Assembly (NCBI GenBank): GCA_903900935.1
Contig: CAIUOX010000041.1
Coordinates: 1 to 40,887 of the forward strand
Length of the DNA stretch: 40,887 bases
Direction of reading: 5' to 3'
From: an uncultured bacterium
Lineage (GTDB): Bacteria; Patescibacteriota; Minisyncoccia; Phycocordibacterales; PALSA-1337
This document shows positions 23,130 to 31,131 of this stretch, in pieces; the first letter of the stretch is position 1, and each line of letters begins with the position of its first letter. Under the pieces are notes generated by a model. It had not been told where the DNA came from. It made no database searches and saw only the letters and a program-made list of their open reading frames with translations. Position numbers and translations under genes: made by a program.

Positions 23130-23789
23130 ATGAGACAATTCACCCAACAAGAAATCCAAGACCAATTTGATAGACTTCCTACAGAAATACAGGATGCCAT
23201 CAATGCAAGTGACTTGCCTGATAAAATCAATATTATTGGAAAAAAATACTTGCTTCGAGTTGATCAACTCGGCGAGCTTGTTGATGAGATAGGTCTTGTT
23301 ATATTGGGGCTTCGACGATCTTCTGATTTTATTACCGACATAATTGAAAGAACATCTATAAGTTCAAAAGACGCTGACGCTCTTGCACAGGATGTTAATA
23401 CCACTATATTCTCAACAATAAAAATGCACTTACAGAACGTTGAGAGACGAATTACTGATGATGCGGACATGAATCAAGCCGTATCAGACATATCAGCCCT
23501 TGAACGAGCAGGGAACTTCACTGTAGAAAAGGTAGTTCCTGAAGTAAAAAATGACGTAACTCCAGCAGATAGGCCAGAAATACTACACAATGTAGAATAC
23601 CCAAAGCCAACAGCTCCAACGCCATACAAGCCGATAGATCCACTCATAGACCATTTGTTAGCAAATCCTATGTCATCAGTTGCAAAAACAATAAAAACCA
23701 CAGAGACAACTATCAAATCAATACCAGCAACACCAGCAAAGTCAATAACACCAATAGCAAAAACCGACACATATCGCGAACCAATATAA
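23130..23789 (+). CDS. Soluble helical protein of the type IV-like locus, function unknown
   Basis: The 219-residue product has no signal or membrane segment. Residues 1-110 form a helical domain (LPTEIQDAINASDLPDKINIIG, then VDQLGELVDEIGLVILGL, and later DADALAQDVNTTIFSTIK) that I have the impression recurs in CPR type IV loci, though I know no name for it. The second half is Pro/Thr/Lys-rich and probably disordered. It starts six bases after the VirB6-like gene and is followed by a fresh promoter. A cytoplasmic partner for the VirB6 tail or the VirB4 ATPase is an inference from order alone. Confidence 0.7.
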   Translation: MRQFTQQEIQDQFDRLPTEIQDAINASDLPDKINIIGKKYLLRVDQLGELVDEIGLVILGLRRSSDFITDIIERTSISSKDADALAQDVNTTIFSTIKMHLQNVERRITDDADMNQAVSDISALERAGNFTVEKVVPEVKNDVTPADRPEILHNVEYPKPTAPTPYKPIDPLIDHLLANPMSSVAKTIKTTETTIKSIPATPAKSITPIAKTDTYREPI

Positions 23790-23825
23790 TACAGAGTTGT
23801 ACTCTTAGCTCCTACGACGTACCTC

Positions 23826-23834
23826 TGATATAAT
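23826..23834 (+). promoter_or_regulatory. Extended -10 promoter of the PrgI-TraC-VirB4 genes, leaderless
   Basis: TGATATAAT ends seven bases before the PrgI-family start at 23842, with no clear -35. It would start an mRNA for the three tightly packed genes that follow. Confidence 0.6.
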
Positions 23835-23841
23835 AGAGTCA

Positions 23842-24276
23842 ATGCGCTTCCAAGTTCCCCAATTTATTGAAGTTGAAGATAAAATCTTCGGATCGCTTAC
23901 TCTTAAGCAGTTTATTTATCTTGCAGGTGGAGGTGGCTTGTCATTCTTGGTATATATATTTGTAAATAGCCTCTTTCTTGCACTTCTACCTATCGTTATC
24001 ATCATGGGCATATCTGCATCATTGGCTTTTTATAAAATCAATAAAAAGCCATTTGTCGTGGTACTTGAGGCTGCATTCAAGTATTATTTTGGCACAAAGC
24101 TATATATATGGAAGAAAGCAGAAAAGGTCCAACCAAAAGACATACAAACAGCAATCAAAGGCGTAAAAAACTATGCTTCTGTTATGGTACCAAAAATCTC
24201 TGACAGCAAATTGAAAGATCTTACATGGAGCCTGGACATAAAGGAAAGTCTCTACTCAAATAATAATCAAAAATAG
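23842..24276 (+). CDS. PrgI family membrane protein of a type IV secretion-like system
   Basis: The 144-residue protein matches the PrgI family: an N-terminal MRFQVPQFIEVEDKIFGSLT motif, two adjacent hydrophobic helices (about 24-43 and 45-65), and the INKKPFVVVLEAAFKYYFG segment before a charged tail. PrgI proteins pair with VirB4-type ATPases in Gram-positive and CPR conjugation-like systems and correspond in role to VirB3. Here it is one base before the TraC-like gene and immediately upstream of VirB4, the expected neighbourhood. The leaderless promoter sets the start. Confidence 0.88.
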   Translation: MRFQVPQFIEVEDKIFGSLTLKQFIYLAGGGGLSFLVYIFVNSLFLALLPIVIIMGISASLAFYKINKKPFVVVLEAAFKYYFGTKLYIWKKAEKVQPKDIQTAIKGVKNYASVMVPKISDSKLKDLTWSLDIKESLYSNNNQK

Positions 24277-24277
24277 T

Positions 24278-24922
24278 ATGGCCAGCAAATCTCAAACAAC
24301 TCAAGATTTCGTACCGGTGCAAGAAGTGCGCGATGGTGTCGTTGTGCTCAAAAATGGTGGAATGAGAACGATAATACTGGCATCATCCCTAAACTTCGCA
24401 CTCAAATCAGAAGACGAGCAAGGATCTATTCTGATGCAATTCCAAAACTTCTTAAATTCATTGGATTTCTCAATACAGATATTCATCCAATCAAAAAAAT
24501 TAGACATACGGCCCTACATGGCCCTTCTAGAAGACCGCTACAAAGACCAAGTAAGTGAGCTCATGAAAATACAGGTGCGAGAATATGTAGAATTTATCCG
24601 TACTTTCGTAGAAAGCACCAGCATCATGTCAAAGAGTTTCTTTGTAGTTATTCCTTATGATCCTCCGATACTTAACACTAGCAATGGAGTACTAGCGTCG
24701 ATAATGCCAAGCAAAAAAAACAAGTCAGATAGTGCAAAGCAAACCGCTGATGCACAATTCCAGGAATATCGAAGTCAACTCGAGCAACGTGTTGCGGTAG
24801 TTGAACAAGGTCTTGTACGATGTGGAGTCCGCACTGCTGAGCTTGGCACTGAAGAAGTGGTAGAATTGTTCTACAAACTCTTCAATCCAGGAGAAACAGA
24901 AAAACCAATACAAATAACATGA
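24278..24922 (+). CDS. TraC-like accessory protein encoded upstream of VirB4
   Basis: The 214-residue soluble protein resembles the N-terminal, non-ATPase portion of TraC/VirB4-type conjugation proteins: TTQDFVPVQEVRDGVVVLKNGG, then ILASSLNFALKSEDEQGSIL and FQNFLNSLDFSIQIFIQSKK. No Walker motifs are present. It overlaps the VirB4 gene by four bases (ATGA), so the two are translationally coupled and the products probably act together at the membrane base of the machine. The start follows the PrgI stop by one base with no Shine-Dalgarno sequence. I am fairly sure of the family, less of its exact role. Confidence 0.75.
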   Translation: MASKSQTTQDFVPVQEVRDGVVVLKNGGMRTIILASSLNFALKSEDEQGSILMQFQNFLNSLDFSIQIFIQSKKLDIRPYMALLEDRYKDQVSELMKIQVREYVEFIRTFVESTSIMSKSFFVVIPYDPPILNTSNGVLASIMPSKKNKSDSAKQTADAQFQEYRSQLEQRVAVVEQGLVRCGVRTAELGTEEVVELFYKLFNPGETEKPIQIT

Positions 24923-26730
24923 GTATATTTTCCAATTTATTCAAAAAGAAAGATTCTCCTATTGTCTCTATACTGCCAGAAGAGATATATCAGGCTGGCG
25001 TACTAGAACTCAAAGATGTTATCGCTCCATCTGCACTCAAGGTAACACCAAAAGAAATAAATCTTGGTGAAAAGGTTGGTCGCACCTTATTCGTCATATC
25101 ATACCCACGCTTCCTCGATGAAAGTTGGTTCGCACCAATCATAAACCTAGACAAAGTATTCAATGTTTCTATTTTCATACACCCAGTTGATACTGCGCGC
25201 GTGCTTCGCCATTTCCAGAAGAAAGTTGCTGAGGTACAAAGCCAGATTGCTCGCCGAGAAGAGAAGGGTCTTGTCCGCGACCCATCCCTTGATACTGCAT
25301 ATCAAGACCTCGAAATGCTCCGTGATCAGCTGATGCAAGCACAAGAACACCTTTTTGACGTTGGTGTATATATTACGCTTTACGCTGACAATGATAGTGA
25401 ACTAGACAAACTCGAATCAGAAATAAAATCAATCCTTGAATCCAAGCTTGTATACGTAAAGCCAGCATTATTCCAACAAGAACAAGGATTCAAAAGTGTC
25501 ATTCCAATCGCTGATGACCAGCTGGCAGTACACTCAAAACTCAACTCTTCACCACTTTCAAGCCTATTCCCATTCGTGTCATTTGACCTAACATCAGACA
25601 AAGGAATACTCTATGGTATCAATCGCCACAACTCTTCACTTGTTCTCTTCGATCGTTATAGCTTGGAAAACTACAATTCAGTAACATTCGCTACAGCTGG
25701 TGCTGGAAAATCTTACTGCACCAAGCTTGAAATACTCCGTACACTGATGTTTGATGTTGATGTGCTTGTGATCGACCCAGAAAAAGAATACGAATACATG
25801 TCTGAGGCAACTGGTGGAAAATATTTCAATATATCTCTCAACTCCGAACACCATATCAATCCTTTTGACTTGCCTATAGCTCATGAAGGAGAGTCCGCAT
25901 CTGATATCCTGCGTTCAAACACAATCAACCTCGTCGGCCTATTCCGTATTATGCTAGGAGGTCTAACACAAGAAGAAGATGCTATTATTGATCGCGCCAT
26001 ATCCGAGACGTATGCCTTGAAAGACATAACACCTGAATCTGACTTCCGAAATATCGAACCTCCACTTCTTTCGGACTTTGAACTTGTATTGGCGGGAATG
26101 GAAGGTGGCGACTCGCTTGTTCAGCGTTTATCAAAATATACCAAAGGAACATGGGCAGGATTCATCAATCGCCCATCAAATGTAGACATCAACAACAAAT
26201 TTGTTGTCTTTTCATTGCGTGATATGGAAGATGAGCTCAAGCCAGTCGCCATGTATATCGTCACACACTATATCTGGAATGCTATCCGCAAAAACCTCAA
26301 GAAACGCCTACTTGTTATCGATGAGGCATGGTGGATGATGAAATCTGAAGACACGGCTTCATTCTTATTTGGTTTGGCAAAACGTGGACGCAAATATTTC
26401 CTCGGACTTTCGACAATAACCCAAGACGTAGATGACTTCTTGAAATCTCCTTATGGTATGCCTATAGTATCAAACTCATCTATGCAAATCCTCCTAAAGC
26501 AGTCACCAACTGTTATTGACCATATTCAACAAACATTCAATCTGACTGATGAAGAAAAATACTTACTTCTCGAATCAGATGTTGGAGAGGGTATATTCTT
26601 CGTAGGCTTGAAGCACGTAGCTATCAAAATCATCGGTTCATACACAGAAGACCAAATCATCACCACAAACCCTGCTCAAGTCATGCAAATACGACAAGCA
26701 AAGAAAGATCTCGAGAATGCAGGACAATAA
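24919..26730 (+). CDS. virB4: VirB4-family ATPase of a type IV secretion-like system
   Basis: VirB4 proteins power assembly of the pilus and transfer of substrate. The 603-residue protein has an N-terminal CagE/TrbE/VirB-type domain (about 1-235) and a RecA-like ATPase domain. Walker A is TAGAGKSYC (near 258-266) and Walker B is LLVIDEAWWMM (near 463-473). The HINPFDLP segment, the TQDVDDFL stretch, and a C-terminal LLLESDVGEGIFFVGLKH complete the usual order. Length is typical of the CPR and Gram-positive branch. It is coupled to the TraC-like gene by an ATGA overlap and is followed by its own promoter-led neighbour. No relaxase or VirD4 coupling ATPase is nearby. Confidence 0.93.
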   Translation: MSIFSNLFKKKDSPIVSILPEEIYQAGVLELKDVIAPSALKVTPKEINLGEKVGRTLFVISYPRFLDESWFAPIINLDKVFNVSIFIHPVDTARVLRHFQKKVAEVQSQIARREEKGLVRDPSLDTAYQDLEMLRDQLMQAQEHLFDVGVYITLYADNDSELDKLESEIKSILESKLVYVKPALFQQEQGFKSVIPIADDQLAVHSKLNSSPLSSLFPFVSFDLTSDKGILYGINRHNSSLVLFDRYSLENYNSVTFATAGAGKSYCTKLEILRTLMFDVDVLVIDPEKEYEYMSEATGGKYFNISLNSEHHINPFDLPIAHEGESASDILRSNTINLVGLFRIMLGGLTQEEDAIIDRAISETYALKDITPESDFRNIEPPLLSDFELVLAGMEGGDSLVQRLSKYTKGTWAGFINRPSNVDINNKFVVFSLRDMEDELKPVAMYIVTHYIWNAIRKNLKKRLLVIDEAWWMMKSEDTASFLFGLAKRGRKYFLGLSTITQDVDDFLKSPYGMPIVSNSSMQILLKQSPTVIDHIQQTFNLTDEEKYLLLESDVGEGIFFVGLKHVAIKIIGSYTEDQIITTNPAQVMQIRQAKKDLENAGQ

Positions 26731-26738
26731 AGTTTGGG

Positions 26739-26747
26739 TGATATAAT
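26739..26747 (+). promoter_or_regulatory. Extended -10 promoter before the Gly/Ser-tailed membrane protein gene, leaderless
   Basis: TGATATAAT ends six bases before the ATG at 26754, just after the VirB4 stop codon. Confidence 0.6.
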
Positions 26748-26753
26748 GAATCT

Positions 26754-27485
26754 ATGGCTGAACAAATAGGAAAACCAAAATATAGAATAGGAATTTCAGC
26801 AGGTATTTTTTGGCTTGTGCTAGCATTCTTTTTTGATCTATTTAGTTTGGTACCGTTTGTTGGAGGTGTTGTTGGCCCATTTTTTTGGATATGTTTCAGT
26901 ATTTATCTCTGGAAAATTGGCTGTGGATTCTTGAGTGCACGACGTTTGGCAATTGAGGTGGTTTCCGCTGTAGGTGAAATGATACCGGTGGTTCAGGAAC
27001 TTCCTCTTATTCTTGCTGGAGTATTGGTAGTTATACTTATGATTGTTTTTGAAGACAAAACTGGCATAAAGATCATGCCCACAAAAGGAAAATTTGGTGT
27101 AGCCCAAAAGGGAAAGGATGGCAATTATCTAAATCGAAATAAAACTCGAGAATTATTCAAGGCAAATGGATATAATGAGCCTCTCAATGAAAATGGGGCG
27201 AGAATACCACCTACAAGTACAGAGAACACATTTAGACCAAATCAGATAGGAAAAAAACTAACTACAAGTAGTACCGTAAATGCACAAATGTTAAATGTTG
27301 GAGTGGTACGACAACCTTCACAACAACCGAGAGTTTCTGTGGCTCAACCTTCAAATACTGGAACATCATATGCAAGAACAGGCGGTGGAACTTCAACTGG
27401 TTCAACAGGAGGTGGCACTTCTTCTGGATCATCTGCAGGAGGGGGTAGTGGTGGTGGTAGTAGTGGCGGAGGTGGCGGAAAATAG
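26754..27485 (+). CDS. Membrane protein with Gly/Ser-rich tail, type IV-like locus, function unknown
   Basis: I do not recognise a family. The 243-residue protein has hydrophobic segments near 15-33, 36-57 and 82-101, then a basic region with KTGIKIMPTKGKFG and LNRNKTRELFKANGYNEP. The last 45 residues are almost only Gly, Ser and Thr (for example GGGTSSGSSAGGGSGGGSSG). The low-complexity tail is probably flexible; similar tails occur on secreted or surface proteins. The gene lies between VirB4 and the exported Ig-like protein and has its own extended -10 element. A role as a membrane adaptor or small pore component is possible but not shown. Confidence 0.7.
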   Translation: MAEQIGKPKYRIGISAGIFWLVLAFFFDLFSLVPFVGGVVGPFFWICFSIYLWKIGCGFLSARRLAIEVVSAVGEMIPVVQELPLILAGVLVVILMIVFEDKTGIKIMPTKGKFGVAQKGKDGNYLNRNKTRELFKANGYNEPLNENGARIPPTSTENTFRPNQIGKKLTTSSTVNAQMLNVGVVRQPSQQPRVSVAQPSNTGTSYARTGGGTSTGSTGGGTSSGSSAGGGSGGGSSGGGGGK

Positions 27486-27547
27486 TAATAGAATTACGTA
27501 TACACGTCAAAACTGGTGATAACTCCTTATCAACAATTCAATATTCA

Positions 27548-27556
27548 TGATAAAAT
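27548..27556 (+). promoter_or_regulatory. Extended -10 promoter before the exported Ig-like protein gene, leaderless
   Basis: TGATAAAAT ends six bases before the ATG at 27563. A DnaA-box-like TTATCAACA stands just upstream, near 27529, possibly by chance. Confidence 0.5.
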
Positions 27557-27562
27557 AGTCAC

Positions 27563-28591
27563 ATGAATCGTCGTTTCATCTCTCTTTTCATACTTTTATT
27601 TATACTTTTCACATGTATTACTCATGCCCAGATGCCAACATTATCAAGCACAGGCCTTGATCTGACAGTCTCAAGCAATAATCCAATACCGGGACAAGAC
27701 GTTACCATAACTGCAGGTAGTTTTAATGCTGATGTAAATACGTCTCAAATAACCTGGGTTGTAAATGGAAAACTCAATCAAAGTGGTATCGGAATGAAGG
27801 AACTTATTATTAAAGCGCCTGCTCTTGGAAAAAAGCTTAGTGTTGATGTGAGTGCGGTAACAACAAATGGAAGAAAGATGGTATCAAATATCGTTATAGG
27901 CTCAGGCTATATCGATATGATCATTGAGACAGACGGATATGTTCCTCCTTTATTTCTAGGGAAAGTTGCACCCGTATATCAAAATTACGTTACTATCATA
28001 GCTATGCCACATGTTGCAGATTCTTCAGGAAACGAATATAACCCCAAGGACCTAGTCTACAAATGGGCAAAAAATGACAGTGTACTTGCAGATCAATCGG
28101 GTTATGGGAAACAGTCAATTTCAATAAAAGGCACGGTATTGCCACGACCATACACCTTGTCTCTTTTTGTATCATCCAAAGACAATGAGGCACAAGCCGT
28201 TGGTTCTGTTGATATAGACTATCAGAGCCCATTTGCCAAGTTTTATGTAGATGATTCTCTGTATGGCGTACTTTTTAATCGCACAATCAAAAGTAATCTA
28301 AATATCGGAACAAATAGAGAGGTTGGGGTGCATATAACTCCCTATGGTTTCAATGGGCCATCAAATGATGTAAACAATCTTACATACACATGGTCAATAA
28401 ATGGCACAGAACATCCTGAATTGTCCACAAATAGCTCAATAACACTACGAGCCCCAGACAACTCTGATGGTTCATCGAATGTGGCTATAGATATAAACAA
28501 TAGCAAAGAGGTTCTTCAGGGGATTAGTGCAGATTTTTCAACAAAGTTCAAAAAAAATACCGACTCAACAAAAGCACCAGTAACTTTTTAA
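27563..28591 (+). CDS. Exported protein with Ig-like beta domains, surface component
   Basis: The 342-residue product begins with a signal peptide (RRFISLFILLFILFTCITHAQ, cleavage after THA near residue 22). The mature part shows repeated beta-sandwich features: LTVSSNNPIPGQDVTITAG with ITWVVNGK, then YKWAKNDS, and later LTYTWSINGTEHPEL, so perhaps three Ig-like units in which W-x-x-N or W-x-K-N marks a core strand. No sortase or lipobox signal is present. It is encoded three bases before the pilin-like gene and is probably made with it. A surface or periplasmic scaffold of the machine is the best guess. Confidence 0.72.
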   Translation: MNRRFISLFILLFILFTCITHAQMPTLSSTGLDLTVSSNNPIPGQDVTITAGSFNADVNTSQITWVVNGKLNQSGIGMKELIIKAPALGKKLSVDVSAVTTNGRKMVSNIVIGSGYIDMIIETDGYVPPLFLGKVAPVYQNYVTIIAMPHVADSSGNEYNPKDLVYKWAKNDSVLADQSGYGKQSISIKGTVLPRPYTLSLFVSSKDNEAQAVGSVDIDYQSPFAKFYVDDSLYGVLFNRTIKSNLNIGTNREVGVHITPYGFNGPSNDVNNLTYTWSINGTEHPELSTNSSITLRAPDNSDGSSNVAIDINNSKEVLQGISADFSTKFKKNTDSTKAPVTF

Positions 28592-28594
28592 ATT

Positions 28595-29857
28595 ATGAAT
28601 TCATTCTATAAAAAAATACATATTGGCATACTGATTTTTATTGTAATTATCTCTTTTATATCATCAGCACCAATAACACAAGCACAAACCGGAAATATGG
28701 GTGGTGGATATACGCCACTTGAACCACTTCCTAATTTTACAAGCAGTGGAATAAATGGCTTGAATAACAATCCTGTACAATTTAGTGGATACGTAAGTGA
28801 CGCCTTCAAGGTTGCTATCGCATTTGCAGCATTCGCGTCCGTCTTCATGATCGTCTGGGGTGGACTCCAATATATGAGTACTGATGCCTGGGAAGGTAAG
28901 TCTGCGGGTATTAGCAAATTAAAAAATGCCGTATTTGGCTTATTGCTTGTACTTTGTTCATATTTGATACTCGAGACTATAGATCCGAGATTGGTAGCTA
29001 TACCGGCGACATTGGTACCACCCCTTAAAGGACTTGATTATACACCACAAATAAACGAATTTCTTGGTGCAATAAATACACAGATTAGTAGTCTAAGGGG
29101 TCAAAATACACAACTCAAGAGTGACATAGCAGCAGGCCAACAAAGAGTAACCGAATTAAATAATCAGATACAACAAATTACCACAGCAGAAGGTCTTAGT
29201 AGTGATGATGTGGCCGACTGTTGGATGGATAAGGATACATATCCACCTTGTGCTCGAATACTTCAACTACAAGACACACTAAGAGAAACTCAAGGTGATA
29301 TGTCTCTCAAGACCGGCATGGCTCTGATGAATGAATCAGTAATGGCTTGTCAAGCATTGGCAGGAAATGGTCCATCAAGTACGGTGATACCGGGCACAAT
29401 GTCAAATAATCAGTTTTGTGGTGCGCAAATCATGCGTTACCGAGATGAAAACGTCGCACAACTCAGATCTCTAGGACAGAACACGGCAGCAGATACTCTC
29501 GCGAATTATGCTGTTTATTCAACTGCAATGCAAAACATAAATGAAGTAGTTACACAAAATATGGCAGCAAGTCCATACAAAACAGCGGTACAAAATACTG
29601 TTCAACTGGGCCTAATTGTTGCTGGAGTAGCTTCTGGTGGTGTTGTGGGTGGTATGGCAGTAGCCGCCGCTACTGAACTACTTATAAATGCTGGAAACGC
29701 CAATGATAATGTCGCAGCAAGAACAAAAACAATAAACGAAGTTGATGCTATAATTCTAAGAAATCTTGCCATAACAACAGACCCGGTCACAATAGCAAAC
29801 CTAAAAACACAAGGAAACAATATAAGGCGTTCTCTCGGAGCAACATCAAAATACTAA
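28595..29857 (+). CDS. VirB2/TrbC-like pilin fused to an exported coiled-coil domain
   Basis: After a signal peptide (cleavage near ITQAQ, about residue 31) come two hydrophobic helices at about 66-88 and 105-123. They are separated by the loop GGLQYMSTDAWEGKSAGISKLKN and end in LLVLCSYLILETIDPRL; this is the VirB2/TrbC-like pilin pattern of CPR proteins. Typical pilins stop near 100-130 residues. Here the chain runs on to 420: a coiled coil (INTQISSLRGQNTQLKSDIA onward, about 152-190), a Cys-containing region (CWMDKDTYPPC, ACQALAG, FCGAQIM), and a third hydrophobic stretch near 345-370. It could be a pilin, a membrane base protein or an adhesin. No frameshift is seen. Confidence 0.75.
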   Translation: MNSFYKKIHIGILIFIVIISFISSAPITQAQTGNMGGGYTPLEPLPNFTSSGINGLNNNPVQFSGYVSDAFKVAIAFAAFASVFMIVWGGLQYMSTDAWEGKSAGISKLKNAVFGLLLVLCSYLILETIDPRLVAIPATLVPPLKGLDYTPQINEFLGAINTQISSLRGQNTQLKSDIAAGQQRVTELNNQIQQITTAEGLSSDDVADCWMDKDTYPPCARILQLQDTLRETQGDMSLKTGMALMNESVMACQALAGNGPSSTVIPGTMSNNQFCGAQIMRYRDENVAQLRSLGQNTAADTLANYAVYSTAMQNINEVVTQNMAASPYKTAVQNTVQLGLIVAGVASGGVVGGMAVAAATELLINAGNANDNVAARTKTINEVDAIILRNLAITTDPVTIANLKTQGNNIRRSLGATSKY

Positions 29858-29862
29858 ACTAC

Positions 29863-31131
29863 ATGAAAAATAGAAATACCAAAATAATCATCGCTTTCAT
29901 AATCATTCTACTACTGGCGACAGTTGCATTCTGGTTTTTCTTCCTAAGAATAACAAATCCAACAATCCCTATAGACGAAAATAATCCCCAAAACTTCTCA
30001 CCTTTTGGCACTAGTACCAGAAGAACAAATAATGGACAAAATAATGGACAGAGCAACGGAACAAGCACCTCGTCCAATATTCCAATACCAATCCTGCGTC
30101 TTTTGAGTAGCACTCCAGTCGGAGGATATGGGGCGAGCACTACAGCAAGCACAACAATTATCCGCTGGGTTGACCGTGGACGAGGTAGTATACTCCAAGC
30201 AACTGAAGATTCTTTGGATATAATAAAGCTCTCAAACACTCTAGCTCCACGAATATACCAAAGCGCATGGAATAAAAGCCTGAACGCATTCATCTCTACT
30301 ACATTGGTTACAAACAGCACAAGAATCCAAACTACATACATAGAAATAACACCAGTGGCAAATATGAACGCCTCGAGTACAAACTCGATGAGTATCACAC
30401 CTTTTGAATTAAAAGGAAAAAACCTTCCAAATGAAATCGTTACATACGCATTGTCACCAAAAAAAGACAAAATTTTCTTTTTTAGCGTACAAAATAACAG
30501 AGGAATAGGGTATATATCAGATATAACTGGTGGTGCGCTTACCCAAATATTTGATACTCCAGTAACACAAGTGACGATTGATTGGCCAGAAGAGAATACA
30601 ATAGCTATAACCACCAAAGGAACAGCTTCTCAAGATGGATTTTTGTATTTTGTAAATCCAAAAACTGGAGTTTGGAAAAATATCATTGGTTCTATTGGAG
30701 GACTGAGTGCAATAGTCAGTCATGATGCAAAATATGTGCTTATATCCATGCGTGGTCCAAATGAAGATATGCAAACTGCTATATATAAAGTAGCAAGCAG
30801 TACAGGAATCAGTGCGGTGGTTCGAACATTGGCAGATAAGTGCGCTTGGGGAAATTTTTATAAAAATCTTGTGTATTGCGCAGTGCCTAGTATGCCTATA
30901 AATGGAACATATCCAGATGATTGGTATACTGGCACAATCCAATTCTCAGACAAGATCTGGCAAATAAACGCTTCAACTGGCGAGGTAAAGTTAATTTCAA
31001 ATCTTTTTATTGAAAGTGATCGTCTTATTGATGGATTCAATCTAAGCACAGATTCAAAAGACAACTATCTCATGTTTATGAGCAAAAATGACTTGTCTCT
31101 ATGGTCGCTCAATCTTATTGATAGTAAGTAA
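29863..31131 (+). CDS. Membrane-anchored beta-propeller-like exported protein
   Basis: Residues 7-28 form one transmembrane helix (IIIAFIIILLLATVAFWFFF); the rest of the 422 residues is exported. After a Thr/Asn-rich linker the sequence has repeated beta units of the TolB/WD-like type: YALSPKKDKIFFFSVQNN, GIGYISDITGG, VTIDWPEENTIAITTKG and DGFLYFVNPKTGVWKNI. This suggests a propeller of four or more blades. It closes the envelope block, five bases after the pilin-like gene. Its 3' end overlaps the convergent yidC gene by 33 bases. Function is inferred only from position. Confidence 0.72.
   Translation: MKNRNTKIIIAFIIILLLATVAFWFFFLRITNPTIPIDENNPQNFSPFGTSTRRTNNGQNNGQSNGTSTSSNIPIPILRLLSSTPVGGYGASTTASTTIIRWVDRGRGSILQATEDSLDIIKLSNTLAPRIYQSAWNKSLNAFISTTLVTNSTRIQTTYIEITPVANMNASSTNSMSITPFELKGKNLPNEIVTYALSPKKDKIFFFSVQNNRGIGYISDITGGALTQIFDTPVTQVTIDWPEENTIAITTKGTASQDGFLYFVNPKTGVWKNIIGSIGGLSAIVSHDAKYVLISMRGPNEDMQTAIYKVASSTGISAVVRTLADKCAWGNFYKNLVYCAVPSMPINGTYPDDWYTGTIQFSDKIWQINASTGEVKLISNLFIESDRLIDGFNLSTDSKDNYLMFMSKNDLSLWSLNLIDSK

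Noticed and set aside
29859-30942. 252- and 141-residue minus-strand ORFs
   Set aside because: Both are shadows of the plus-strand propeller protein, whose signal anchor and repeat pattern are clearly protein-like.
17003-31131. Integrated conjugative element
   Set aside because: No relaxase, coupling ATPase, integrase, att repeats or tRNA target flank the block; the recombinase at 4797-5720 is distant and looks like housekeeping Xer.
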